This document shows positions 51,069-58,634 of a stretch of DNA of 64,000 nucleotides, piece after piece; the stretch's first letter is position 1; each line of letters starts with the position of its first letter. This stretch comes from Microbispora triticiradicis (lineage in GTDB: Bacteria; Actinomycetota; Actinomycetes; Streptosporangiales; Streptosporangiaceae), in NCBI GenBank assembly GCA_003260025.2, contig QFZU02000004.1:1-64000 (forward strand), in the 5' to 3' direction. The position numbers and the translations under genes were made by a program. The notes under the pieces were generated by a model. It made no database searches and was not told where the DNA came from. It worked only from the letters and a program-made list of their open reading frames with translations.

Positions 51069-51986
51069 ATGCCAGATCCCGTCGGTGACGTGCGGGATGT
51101 CGTCGCGGGCTGGGCCGGACGGCCGCTGACGTTCACCAGGATCACGGGCGGGCTCAGCCACCACGTCGCCAGGATCGACAGCGCGGACGGCGAGCGCTGG
51201 ATCCTGCGGGTGCTCGACCCGCGCATCACCGAGGCCGGTCTCGGCATCCCGCTGGACCAGGAGATCGCCAACACGGTCGCCGCGGCGGCGGCCGGAGTCG
51301 GCCCCCGGGTCGTGCACGTGCTGCCGGGGGCCCTCGTGCTGGAGTACGTCGAGGGCGTCACGCTCGACGTCCCGGCCGTGGCGGCGCGGATCGAGGAGGT
51401 GGCGGCCGCCTGCCGCCGCCTGCACGCCGGGCCCCGGTTCGGCAACGACTTCTCCATCTTCCGCACGCTCCGGGACTATCTGGCCCGGTGCCGGGCCCAC
51501 GACCTGGCCCTGCCCGCCGGGTTCGAGGACGTGCTGCCTCTGGCGTACGAGGTCGAGGCGGCGCTGGCCCGCCGCCCGCTGCCGTCCGTCCCCTGCCACA
51601 ACGACCTGATCTGCGGCAACCTCATCGCCACCGGTGACGGCGTCCGCATCGTGGACTACCAGCTGTCCGGCAACAACGACCCCTGCTTCGAGCTGGGCGA
51701 CATCGCCGCCGAGGCCGGTTTCGACCCCGGCCAGGTCGTACGGCTGACGCGGGCCTACTTCGGCGACGACGAGCACGTCCCCCGCGTGCGGCTGAACCTG
51801 ATCATGGCCAACCTCACCTGGACCCTCTGGTTCGTCGTCCACCAGGGGCTGGTCCGCTCCGGGGCCATGCCCGGATTCGACTACTCCGCCGAGGCCGCCG
51901 GCAAGTTCGCCCAAGCCGTACGCGACCTCGGGGATCCCAGCTTCGGACGCCTGCTCGACGGCGTCCGGAAACCCCGCACCGGTTAG
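51069..51986 (+). CDS. Choline/ethanolamine kinase-like phosphotransferase
   Basis: The start is the ATG at 51069 after AAAGGAG. The 305-residue protein has an APH/choline-kinase fold: ITGGLSHHVARI (nucleotide loop), LRVLDPR, LEYVEGVTLD, then C-H-N-D-L-I-C-G-N-L-I (Brenner motif with Asn in place of Gly) and IVDYQLSGNNDPCFELGDIAAE (DxD metal site). This pattern is that of choline/ethanolamine/thiamine kinases rather than antibiotic kinases. The APC permease gene starts 11 bases later, suggesting uptake followed by phosphorylation of an amino alcohol. Confidence 0.85.
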   Translation: MPDPVGDVRDVVAGWAGRPLTFTRITGGLSHHVARIDSADGERWILRVLDPRITEAGLGIPLDQEIANTVAAAAAGVGPRVVHVLPGALVLEYVEGVTLDVPAVAARIEEVAAACRRLHAGPRFGNDFSIFRTLRDYLARCRAHDLALPAGFEDVLPLAYEVEAALARRPLPSVPCHNDLICGNLIATGDGVRIVDYQLSGNNDPCFELGDIAAEAGFDPGQVVRLTRAYFGDDEHVPRVRLNLIMANLTWTLWFVVHQGLVRSGAMPGFDYSAEAAGKFAQAVRDLGDPSFGRLLDGVRKPRTG

Positions 51987-51997
51987 AGGAGGCCTCA

Positions 51998-53572
51998 GTG
52001 GCGCAAGCCCTCGACGACGACGCCAAACGACTGGCGGAACTCGGCTACAAGCAGGAACTGGCCCGCACGTGGAGCGGGTTCTCCAACTTCGCGATCTCCT
52101 TCTCCATCATCTCGATCCTGGCCGGCTGTTTCACCACCTTCAGCCAGGCCTGGAACAACGGCGGGCCCCTGGCGATCTCCGTCGGCTGGCCGCTGATCTC
52201 GGCGTTCATCCTGATCATCGGGTTCTGCATGGCGGAGCTGGTCTCCGCCTACCCCACGGCGGGCGGCATCTACTGGTGGGCCGCCAAGCTGGGCAGACCG
52301 GTCCACGGCTGGTTCACCGGCTGGCTGAACCTGATCGGGCTGATCGCGGTGACGGCGTCCGTCGACTACGGCTGCGCGACGTTCCTCAACATCGTGGTCG
52401 GCCGGTTCAGCGACTCCTGGGCGAACGGCAACGCGCTGCACCAGACCTTCCTGCTGTTCGCGATCGTCCTGGTGCTGCACGCGCTGATCAACATCTTCAG
52501 CCACCGGCTGATCTCGCTGCTGCAGAACATCTCGGTGTGGTGGCACGTGTTCGGCGCGGCGGCCGTCGTGCTGATCCTGGTCTTCGGCCCGTCGAAGCAC
52601 CAGAGCGTGGGCTTCCTGTTCGAGACGTTCAACCACTCCGGCTTCGGCGGCGGCGACTCCGGGCCCGCCTTCTGGCTGTACGTGCTGCCGCTGGGCTTCC
52701 TGCTCACGCAGTACACGATCACCGGCTTCGACGCCTGCGCGCACGTGTCGGAGGAGACGCACGGCGCGGCCCGCGCCGCGGCCAAGGGCCTCTGGCAGTC
52801 GATCTTCTACTCGGCGATCGGCGGCTGGATCCTGCTGCTGGCGTTCCTGTTCGCCGCCACGAACGTGGACGCCGTCAACGCCGAGGGCGGCTTCGTCGGG
52901 GCCATCTTCACCTCGTCGCTGTCGTCCACCCTCGCCACCGTCGTCTTCGGCATCTCCACCATCGGGCAGTTCTTCTGCGGGATGAGCTGCGTGACGTCGA
53001 TGTCCCGGATGACGTACGCGTTCTCCCGCGACGGCGCGGTGCCGGGCTGGCGGCTGTGGTCGAAGGTGGACCGCAACCGCACGCCGGTGAACGCGATCAT
53101 CGGCGGCTGCGCCGTCGCGCTGCTGATCACGCTGCCCGCGTTGTACGCCCCCGAGGGCACCGCGACGCCGGTGGCGTTCCTGGCGGTGGTGTCCATCGCG
53201 GTCATCGGGCTCTACCTCGCGTTCCTCATCCCGATCTGGCTGCGGCTGCGCGCCGGCGACTCCTTCCAGACCGGCCCGTGGACGCTGGGCCGCAAGTACC
53301 GGGCACTCTGCTGGATCGCCGTCATCGAGATCGCGATCATCTCGGTCTACTTCGTCCTGCCCATCTCACCCGCGGGCGTGCCCGGCGACCCCGGCTTCAC
53401 CTGGACATCGGTCAACTACGCCCCCATCGCCGTGGGCGCCGTGCTCATCGGCATCGCCCTGTGGTGGCGCCTGTCGGCCAGGCACTGGTTCACCGGCCCC
53501 CGCCGCACCGTCGACACCGTGGACGGCATGGACGGTGTCGGCGGCGTGGACGAACCCGAGCCCGTCGCGTAA
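51998..53572 (+). CDS. APC-family amino acid/choline permease
   Basis: The 524-residue permease has twelve hydrophobic helices. Family motifs are ELGYKQELARTWSGFSNFAISFSIISILAG, ELVSAYPTAGGIYWWAAKLG, TITGFDACAHVSEETHGAARAAAKG and SRMTYAFSRDGAVPGWRLWSKV. It is closest in style to the GABA/choline permease group (UGA4/HNM1/Bat1-like) of the APC superfamily. GAGGAGG precedes the GTG. It is the second gene of an operon with the choline-kinase-like gene and ends at a strong terminator. Confidence 0.92.
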   Translation: MAQALDDDAKRLAELGYKQELARTWSGFSNFAISFSIISILAGCFTTFSQAWNNGGPLAISVGWPLISAFILIIGFCMAELVSAYPTAGGIYWWAAKLGRPVHGWFTGWLNLIGLIAVTASVDYGCATFLNIVVGRFSDSWANGNALHQTFLLFAIVLVLHALINIFSHRLISLLQNISVWWHVFGAAAVVLILVFGPSKHQSVGFLFETFNHSGFGGGDSGPAFWLYVLPLGFLLTQYTITGFDACAHVSEETHGAARAAAKGLWQSIFYSAIGGWILLLAFLFAATNVDAVNAEGGFVGAIFTSSLSSTLATVVFGISTIGQFFCGMSCVTSMSRMTYAFSRDGAVPGWRLWSKVDRNRTPVNAIIGGCAVALLITLPALYAPEGTATPVAFLAVVSIAVIGLYLAFLIPIWLRLRAGDSFQTGPWTLGRKYRALCWIAVIEIAIISVYFVLPISPAGVPGDPGFTWTSVNYAPIAVGAVLIGIALWWRLSARHWFTGPRRTVDTVDGMDGVGGVDEPEPVA

Positions 53573-53586
53573 CCCGGCGGACCCCT

Positions 53587-53618
53587 CCGTACGGCCCGCC
53601 CGGGGGCGGGCCGTACGG
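53587..53618. terminator. Hairpin terminator after the permease
   Basis: A perfect 14-bp stem, CCGTACGGCCCGCC (53587-53600) with 53605-53618, has a CGGG loop. It lies between two convergent genes, so it may work in both directions. Confidence 0.8.
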
Positions 53619-53625
53619 GACGTGG

Positions 53626-54090
53626 TCAGGTGGGCTCACCCAGCTGTTCGGCCAGTCGCTCCAGACCGCCCCTGATGAGCCGCCCATACCCGTCCTCGCC
53701 AAGCGCGCCGATCTCCGCCCGCGCCTGCCGGAGGTGCTCACGGGCGCGGTCGAGATCGCCCAGCTTGCGGTAACAATCGGCCAGGTTCAGGTGCAGCGAC
53801 GGATACAGGCCCGCCACCGAGAGCGGCACCCCGGCTTCGGCCACCCGCTCGTCGGTGACGAGATCGGCGGCGGCGAGCGCCCGCAGATCCCACATCAGCT
53901 CCTGGTGGACGTCGTCCTGCACGTCGGCCATCGAGTGGGCGAGGACGCAGACATGCAGCGGGTCGCCCTGCTCACCGCCGATGTCATCCCAGATCCGCGC
54001 GAACAGGTCGCGAGCGGCTTCACGCTGACCCTGACCGTGATGCAACTCCACCGCCTGGCCGATCCGGGCCATCGTCGGGTCGGCGGCCAT
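53626..54090 (-). CDS. Small TPR-like helical protein
   Basis: The 154-residue protein starts at the ATG at 54090, six bases after AAGGAG; an upstream GTG is less likely. It is all-helical with TPR-like repeats: IGQAVELHHGQGQREAARDLFARIW and LYPSLHLNLADCYRKLGDLDRAREHLRQA. No enzyme motif is present. Such small tetratricopeptide proteins of actinobacteria are uncharacterised and probably mediate protein contacts. Confidence 0.75.
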   Translation of the reverse strand: MAADPTMARIGQAVELHHGQGQREAARDLFARIWDDIGGEQGDPLHVCVLAHSMADVQDDVHQELMWDLRALAAADLVTDERVAEAGVPLSVAGLYPSLHLNLADCYRKLGDLDRAREHLRQARAEIGALGEDGYGRLIRGGLERLAEQLGEPT

Positions 54091-54364
54091 GAGCCACTCC
54101 TTCACCGTCGCGAACGATCAAGGGCAGCCTACTTGCCCCATCTCGCCCGTTGTGCACGCCGGTAAGCAGGGCCGGGAAGCGCTCGTGGCCGGTGACGGCA
54201 CGGTGACGGACGGCACCCATCCGGAGACCAAGCGGTTGGACGGCGGATTCACCATCCTGAACCTGCCCTCCCGCGAGGCGGCGCTGGAGTGGGCGAGGAA
54301 GATCGCGGCCTCCTGCCGCTGCCCGCAGGAGGTCCGGGAGTTCCAGTACGACCCGCTTTCCTGA
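54089..54364 (+). pseudogene. YCII-domain gene fragment lacking its 5' half
   Basis: The 91-codon frame ends in a YCII/DGPF-like C-terminal half: VTDGTHPETKRLDGGFTILN, LPSREAALEWARKIA and PQEVREFQYDP. The family's N-terminal half (MKYLLLIY-type strand with the Asp/His pair) is absent, replaced by ~30 unrelated residues. The first ATG shares two bases with the start of the divergent TPR-like gene, leaving no room for an independent promoter. I read it as a truncated remnant, though a shortened product could still be made. Confidence 0.6.
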
Positions 54365-54426
54365 CGGCGTACGGCCACCCCCGCGCCGTCCACGTGTTTC
54401 AGGGCAGGCTCAGGAGGACGCGAAGC

Positions 54427-55065
54427 TCAGGAGGACTCGAAGGCGGTGGCGACGGCTCGGCGGGTCTCCTCCATGGAGGCCCGGCCGAGCTCGTGGGCGA
54501 TCGACGTCATCTCCACGTCCGGCATCCCGCAGGGGATCGCGAGGTTCCACGGCGTGAGGTCGCCCTCCACGTTGAGGGCGAAGCCGTGGCTCGTGACCGA
54601 CCGGCTCGCCCGCATGCCGATGGACACGATCTTGCGGCCGGTGTCCCTGGTCCACACGCCGGTCAGCAGCTCCGACCCCGGCGGGGTGTCGCGCCGCTCG
54701 GCGGGGACGCCGAGCGCGGCCAGCGCCTCCACCAGGCGCAGCTCGACCTCGCGGATGTAGTCGACCACGCCCTCGCCGGCGCCCAGCTTCACGACGAGGT
54801 AGCCCACGAGCTGCCCGGGGCCGTGGTAGGTGAGCTGACCGCCGCGGCCGGTCGGCACCACGGGGATGCCGGCGGCCGGGTCGGGCAGATGGGACTCCAG
54901 GGTGCGCTTCCCGATGGTGAAGACCGGCGGATGACTCAGCAGCCACAGTGTGTCGGGCCGCGCGTCGTCCTGCCGTTCCTCGACCAGGGCGGCCATGCGT
55001 TCCATGGCCTTCTCGTAGTCGACCAGGTCGTCCTGGATCAGCGTCAGGGGCCGTCGCCGCATCAT
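54427..55065 (-). CDS. lipB: Octanoyl-[acyl carrier protein]:protein N-octanoyltransferase
   Basis: The 212-residue protein is a complete LipB: DTLWLLSHPPVFTIGKRT, PTGRGGQLTYHGPGQLVGYL (substrate site), GRKIVSIGMRASRSVTSHGFALNVEGDL with catalytic Lys, and IPCGMPD with the acyl-thioester Cys. It moves octanoyl from ACP to the lipoyl domains of 2-oxoacid dehydrogenases and glycine cleavage H protein, the first step of lipoic acid synthesis. lipA is not next to it here. Either of two adjacent ATG codons may start the protein. Confidence 0.95.
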   Translation of the reverse strand: MMRRRPLTLIQDDLVDYEKAMERMAALVEERQDDARPDTLWLLSHPPVFTIGKRTLESHLPDPAAGIPVVPTGRGGQLTYHGPGQLVGYLVVKLGAGEGVVDYIREVELRLVEALAALGVPAERRDTPPGSELLTGVWTRDTGRKIVSIGMRASRSVTSHGFALNVEGDLTPWNLAIPCGMPDVEMTSIAHELGRASMEETRRAVATAFESS

Positions 55066-55134
55066 CGCTCACCTCTCCCGATGTGAGCATATTCCGATGT
55101 GAGCCATAGACGCGCCCGCGCGGCCCCGCGCCGC

Positions 55135-55350
55135 CTACCTGCGGTCGTACGAGTAGTCGTAGGCCGCCGTGGACGCGGCCGGGGCCTTGGGGAAGATCAC
55201 CCACATGATGATGTAGGCCACGAACTGGGGGCCGGGCAGGAGGCAGGACAACAGGAACAACACGCGGATGACGGTCGGCGAGGTGCCCCACCGCTCCGCG
55301 AGCCCGCCGCAGACGCCGGCGATCATCTTGTGCTGTCTCGATCGGTACAT
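55135..55350 (-). CDS. PspC-domain membrane protein
   Basis: The 71-residue protein is a single PspC domain: KMIAGVCGGLAERWGTSPTVIRVLFLL, then a second hydrophobic helix (QFVAYIIMWVIFP) and a Tyr/Asp-rich tail. PspC-like proteins sense or respond to envelope stress. It has its own 5' region (55351-55522) containing an A/T-rich stretch and is divergent from the LURP-one-like gene. Confidence 0.88.
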   Translation of the reverse strand: MYRSRQHKMIAGVCGGLAERWGTSPTVIRVLFLLSCLLPGPQFVAYIIMWVIFPKAPAASTAAYDYSYDRR

Positions 55351-55522
55351 CGTCGGTTCCTTTCGTCATCCGATACAACGGACCGTTCGACAGGTCACGT
55401 TCCGCGAGGAACCCTGATAAAACCCTGACCCTCCCTGATTCGGCGATTCAGGGCTCCGGGCCGGTGATCTTCTCGTGGAAGGGGGCATATACGGAGCCAA
55501 AAGACCGTCGTGGGAGTTACAC

Positions 55523-56101
55523 ATGGATATAGCGACTCTGCAGGGGCAGACCCGGCTGTACCTGCGGCAGAAGATCACCATGATGGTGAACAGGTACGTC
55601 GTCCATGTGGCCGGTCCCGGCGGTTCCGAGGGCGAGCTGGTGGGCTTCGCCGAGCAGAAGCGGATGGCGCTCAAGGAGCAGGTGACGCTCTACACCGACG
55701 AGTCGCGGGAGACGGTCCTCGCCGGTTTCAAGGCGCGCAAGGTGCTCGACATCGCCGGGGAGTACGACGTCGTGGACCATGCCGGAACGTCGATCGGCAC
55801 CTTCCGCAAGAACTTCGGCCAGTCGCTGCTCCGCTCGACCTGGCACCTCCAGCAGCCCGGCCTGCCGACGCTGACCGGCCACGAGCGGAACCTCGTGGTC
55901 GCGTTGCTGCGCCGGTTCGCCGACTCGCTGGAGTGGCTGCCCTACCACTTCGACTTCAGCATCGGCGCCTCGATCGCGTTCTCGGTCGACCGCCGCTGGG
56001 GCCTGCGCGACCGGTACGCCATCGAGATCCACGACCCGCGCCTCGACCGCCGCCTGGTCATCGCCATGGCCGTGGCCCTCGACGCGCTCCAGGCAAGGTG
56101 A
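55523..56101 (+). CDS. LURP-one-related (YxjI/tubby-like) protein
   Basis: The start is the ATG at 55523 after GGGAG. The 192-residue protein has the LOR/Tubby-C-like pattern: YLRQKITMMVNRYVVHV near the N-terminus, VGFAEQKRMALKEQVTLYTD, VLAGFKARKVLDIAGEYDVVD and TFRKNFGQSLLRSTWHL. Family members are barrel-like phospholipid-scramblase relatives of unknown bacterial function. An extended leader of the Rho-like gene begins right after its stop. Confidence 0.8.
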   Translation: MDIATLQGQTRLYLRQKITMMVNRYVVHVAGPGGSEGELVGFAEQKRMALKEQVTLYTDESRETVLAGFKARKVLDIAGEYDVVDHAGTSIGTFRKNFGQSLLRSTWHLQQPGLPTLTGHERNLVVALLRRFADSLEWLPYHFDFSIGASIAFSVDRRWGLRDRYAIEIHDPRLDRRLVIAMAVALDALQAR

Positions 56102-56125
56102 GGGAATCACCAGAACGGCCGCGAC

Positions 56126-56134
56126 TGTTATAGT
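56126..56134 (+). promoter_or_regulatory. Extended -10 promoter upstream of the Rho-like gene
   Basis: TGTTATAGT combines an extended -10 TGn and TATAGT. No good -35 hexamer is visible. A transcript starting here would carry a leader of about 235 bases before the Rho-like start at 56376. Confidence 0.5.
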
Positions 56135-56375
56135 CGGCGGTAGCCGTATGGTTCTGGCTCCGTTCGAGCCCATACGCGCACCGCATATCTTCCGTCGGCG
56201 ACCAGCCGACACGAGACCTCCCGCGCGATCCGTGATCTCGCGATCCACGATCTGACGGGCGATCCTGTCCGTCCTTCCGGGCGCGGCGTCCCACGATCCG
56301 CCTCCAGCGGAGAACCCCACTGCGTGCGTGTGAGTCCCAAGGGGGACCCCGCACATTCCCGGACCGAGGAGTCCT

Positions 56376-57530
56376 ATGACCACCACCACTCTCACCGTTC
56401 CCAAGCAGCGCGCCTCCTCCCGCCCGCGACGGGCCCCGGCCGCCGCCTCCGCGACCGTGGCCACCGAGGTCGGCGGCCTGCTCGACTTCGCCGGCCGGAA
56501 CGCGGTGATCCGTTCCCGCGGCTACCTGCCCGGGCCGAAGGACGTGGCCGTCCCCGCCGCACTCGTGGCGCGGTACGGCCTGCGCCGCGGCGACCTGGTC
56601 AGGGGCGCCGGGGAGAACGGCCGACTCGCCTCCGTCGTCTCGCTGAACGGCGCCCCCGTCGACACCGGTGAGGCCAGGCCCGACTTCGCCGACCTCGTGC
56701 CGATCCATCCCGACGAGCGGCTGCGCCTGGAGACGGCTCCGAACGTCCTGGCCACCCGCGTCATCGACCTGTTCGCCCCGGTCGGCAAGGGGCAGCGCGG
56801 CCTGATCGTCGCCCCGCCGAAGGCCGGCAAGACGATGTTCCTCAAGGCCGTCGCGAACGCGATCACGGCCAACCACCCCGAGTGCCACCTCATGGTCGTC
56901 CTGGTGGACGAGCGGCCCGAGGAGGTCACCGACATGCGCGAGTCGGTCCGGGCCGAGGTGGTCGCCTCGACCTTCGACCGCCCGCCGCAGGACCACATCG
57001 CGGCGGCCGAACTGGCCGTCGAGCGGGCCAAGCGGCTGGTGGAGACCGGCCGGGACGTGGTCGTGCTCATGGACTCGATCACCCGCCTCGGCCGGGCGTA
57101 CAACATGGCCGCGCCGAGCGGCGGGCGGGTGCTGACCGGCGGCATGGACGCGCGGGCCCTGCACCAGCCCAAGAAGGTGCTCGGCGCCGCCCGCAACATC
57201 GCCGGCGGCGGCTCGCTGACGATCCTCGCGACCGCGCTGGTCGAGACCGGCTCGAAGATGGACGACAACCTCTTCGAGGAGTTCAAGAGCACCGGCAACA
57301 TGGAGCTCAAGCTGAGCCGGAGCCTCGCCGACCGCCGCGTCTTCCCCGCCGTCGACGTCGTCGCGTCCGGCACCCGCCGGGAGGAACTGCTGCTCCACGC
57401 CGCCGAACTGCCGCTGATCTGGCGGCTGCGGCGGGCGTTGCAGGACCAGGAGTCGTTCGAGCGCTTCCTCGGCTCGCTGAAGAACACCGGCTCGAACGCC
57501 GAACTCCTCCTGGCCCTGGCGAAGAACTAG
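56376..57530 (+). CDS. Short paralog of transcription termination factor Rho
   Basis: The 384-residue protein has the Rho cold-shock-like RNA-binding region (about 35-100: GLLDFAGRNAVIRSRGYLPGP) and the RecA-type ATPase. The P-loop is A147-PPKAGKT, the R180-equivalent lies in VLVDERPEEVTDM, and MDSITRLGRAYN and MDDNLFEEFKSTGNMELKLSR are intact. Actinobacterial housekeeping Rho proteins are usually much longer, with a large N-terminal insertion; this copy lacks it and starts with a short basic tail. It is therefore probably a second, specialised Rho. Residues around the bicyclomycin pocket look unchanged. Its stop overlaps tail-to-tail with the ALDH gene in a shared CTAG. Confidence 0.88.
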   Translation: MTTTTLTVPKQRASSRPRRAPAAASATVATEVGGLLDFAGRNAVIRSRGYLPGPKDVAVPAALVARYGLRRGDLVRGAGENGRLASVVSLNGAPVDTGEARPDFADLVPIHPDERLRLETAPNVLATRVIDLFAPVGKGQRGLIVAPPKAGKTMFLKAVANAITANHPECHLMVVLVDERPEEVTDMRESVRAEVVASTFDRPPQDHIAAAELAVERAKRLVETGRDVVVLMDSITRLGRAYNMAAPSGGRVLTGGMDARALHQPKKVLGAARNIAGGGSLTILATALVETGSKMDDNLFEEFKSTGNMELKLSRSLADRRVFPAVDVVASGTRREELLLHAAELPLIWRLRRALQDQESFERFLGSLKNTGSNAELLLALAKN

Positions 57531-58402
57531 ACCCCGATGGGGTGCCAGACGGTCTTGGTCTCCAGGAACGCCGTCATCCGCTCGATGCCGGGGTCGGCGA
57601 GCCAGTCCACGCGGCCGGCCGGGGGCCGGAGCACCCGCTTGAGGTTCTCGGCGGCGAGTTCCTCGCACGTGACGGCCAGATCGGGGTCCGCGCCCGTCAG
57701 GTCGATGCCGTTGACGTCCATGTGGCCCGCGAGCCAGGGAGCGATCTCGGCGGACGAGCCGGTGAGGATGTTCACCACCCCGCCGGGAAGGTCGGAGGTC
57801 GCCAGCACCTCGGCCAGCGTGATCGCCGGGAGCGGCGCCCGCTCGGAGGCCGCGACCACGCACGTGTTCCCGGTCACGATCACCGGCGCGATCACGCTGA
57901 CCAGGCCCAGCAGCGGGCCCATCGGCGGGGCGACCACGGCCACCACGCCGGTCGGCTCCGGGCTCGACAGGTTGAAGTACGGCCCGGCGACGGGGTTGGC
58001 CGACCCCAGGACCGCCCCGATCTTGTCGGACCAGCCCGCGTACCAGACCAGCCGGTCGACCGCCGCGTCCACCAGCTCGCCGGCCTTCTTCGCGGAGACC
58101 CCGTCGGCGTCCACGACCTCGGCGACGAACTGCGCGCGCCGGCCCTCCAGCATCTCGGCGATCCGGTACAGGATCTGGCCCCTGTTGTACGCCGTGGCGC
58201 CCGACCACCCGGAGAACGCCTTCCGGGCGGCCGATACGGCGTCCCTGGCGTCCTTGCGCGAGGCCCGCGCCGCGTTCGCGAGAAAGTCTCCCTTGGAGGA
58301 GGTCACGGCATACGACCTTCCGCTCTCCGAACGCGGGAACGCGCCGCCGACGAACAGCTTGTACGTCTTGCGCACGGCCAGCCGCGCGGCCTGCTCACTC
58401 AT
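57527..58402 (-). CDS. Truncated aldehyde dehydrogenase-like protein (second domain of a split ALDH16)
   Basis: The 291-residue protein has the N-terminal NAD-binding half of an ALDH (YKLFVGGAFPRSESGRSY, GQILYRIAEMLEGRR, PTGVVAVVAPP, TGNTCVVAASERAPLPAITLAEVL, LPGGVVNILTG). It then jumps to the C-terminal tail (RMTAFLETKTVWHPIG). The catalytic Cys/Glu domain of ~190 residues is absent. ALDH16 proteins have such a non-catalytic second ALDH domain fused to a normal first one. Here both occur as adjacent genes. The start ATG overlaps the small Cys-rich gene by eight bases. Confidence 0.82.
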   Translation of the reverse strand: MSEQAARLAVRKTYKLFVGGAFPRSESGRSYAVTSSKGDFLANAARASRKDARDAVSAARKAFSGWSGATAYNRGQILYRIAEMLEGRRAQFVAEVVDADGVSAKKAGELVDAAVDRLVWYAGWSDKIGAVLGSANPVAGPYFNLSSPEPTGVVAVVAPPMGPLLGLVSVIAPVIVTGNTCVVAASERAPLPAITLAEVLATSDLPGGVVNILTGSSAEIAPWLAGHMDVNGIDLTGADPDLAVTCEELAAENLKRVLRPPAGRVDWLADPGIERMTAFLETKTVWHPIGV

Positions 58403-58634
58403 CGAAGGTTCCAATCTCGAGCGGACGGGCGGGCTGGTAGGTCTGGCCGCACCGGCACACGCCGCCGCGGTGCGCGAACCACCCGTGCCGTACGGCGAAG
58501 CGGCGGGAGCGGCGGGCCCGGGAGAAGCCCTCTCCGGCTCCCGCGTCGGCCCGGCGGGCCAGGCGGCCGCAGCGTCCGTCGTCGCAACGGGCGTGCGGCC
58601 GGGCCGCGTGACGGTCACATCGGTCATACCGCAA
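58395..58634 (-). CDS. Small Cys-rich basic protein between the two ALDH genes
   Basis: The 79-codon frame starts at a TTG with GGAGG six bases upstream (inside the end of the ALDH gene). It has strong G/C at third positions and ends by overlapping the truncated ALDH start (ATGAGTGA). It encodes a basic protein with Cys at about 6, 17, 21, 60 and 62 (DRC, ARCDDGRCG, VCRCG), which could be a zinc-ribbon-like fold, and ends GQTYQPARPLEIGTFDE. The alternative frame from ATG 58627 would extend the truncated ALDH with a Pro/Ala-rich linker, but it has weaker codon bias. The gene couples both ALDH genes translationally. Confidence 0.65.
   Translation of the reverse strand: MRYDRCDRHAARPHARCDDGRCGRLARRADAGAGEGFSRARRSRRFAVRHGWFAHRGGVCRCGQTYQPARPLEIGTFDE

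Noticed and set aside
58403-58627. Extending the truncated ALDH to an ATG at 58627 that overlaps the upstream stop
   Set aside because: That frame gives a Pro/Ala-rich linker with weaker third-position G/C, while the other frame has better codon bias and a well-placed GGAGG before TTG 58634.
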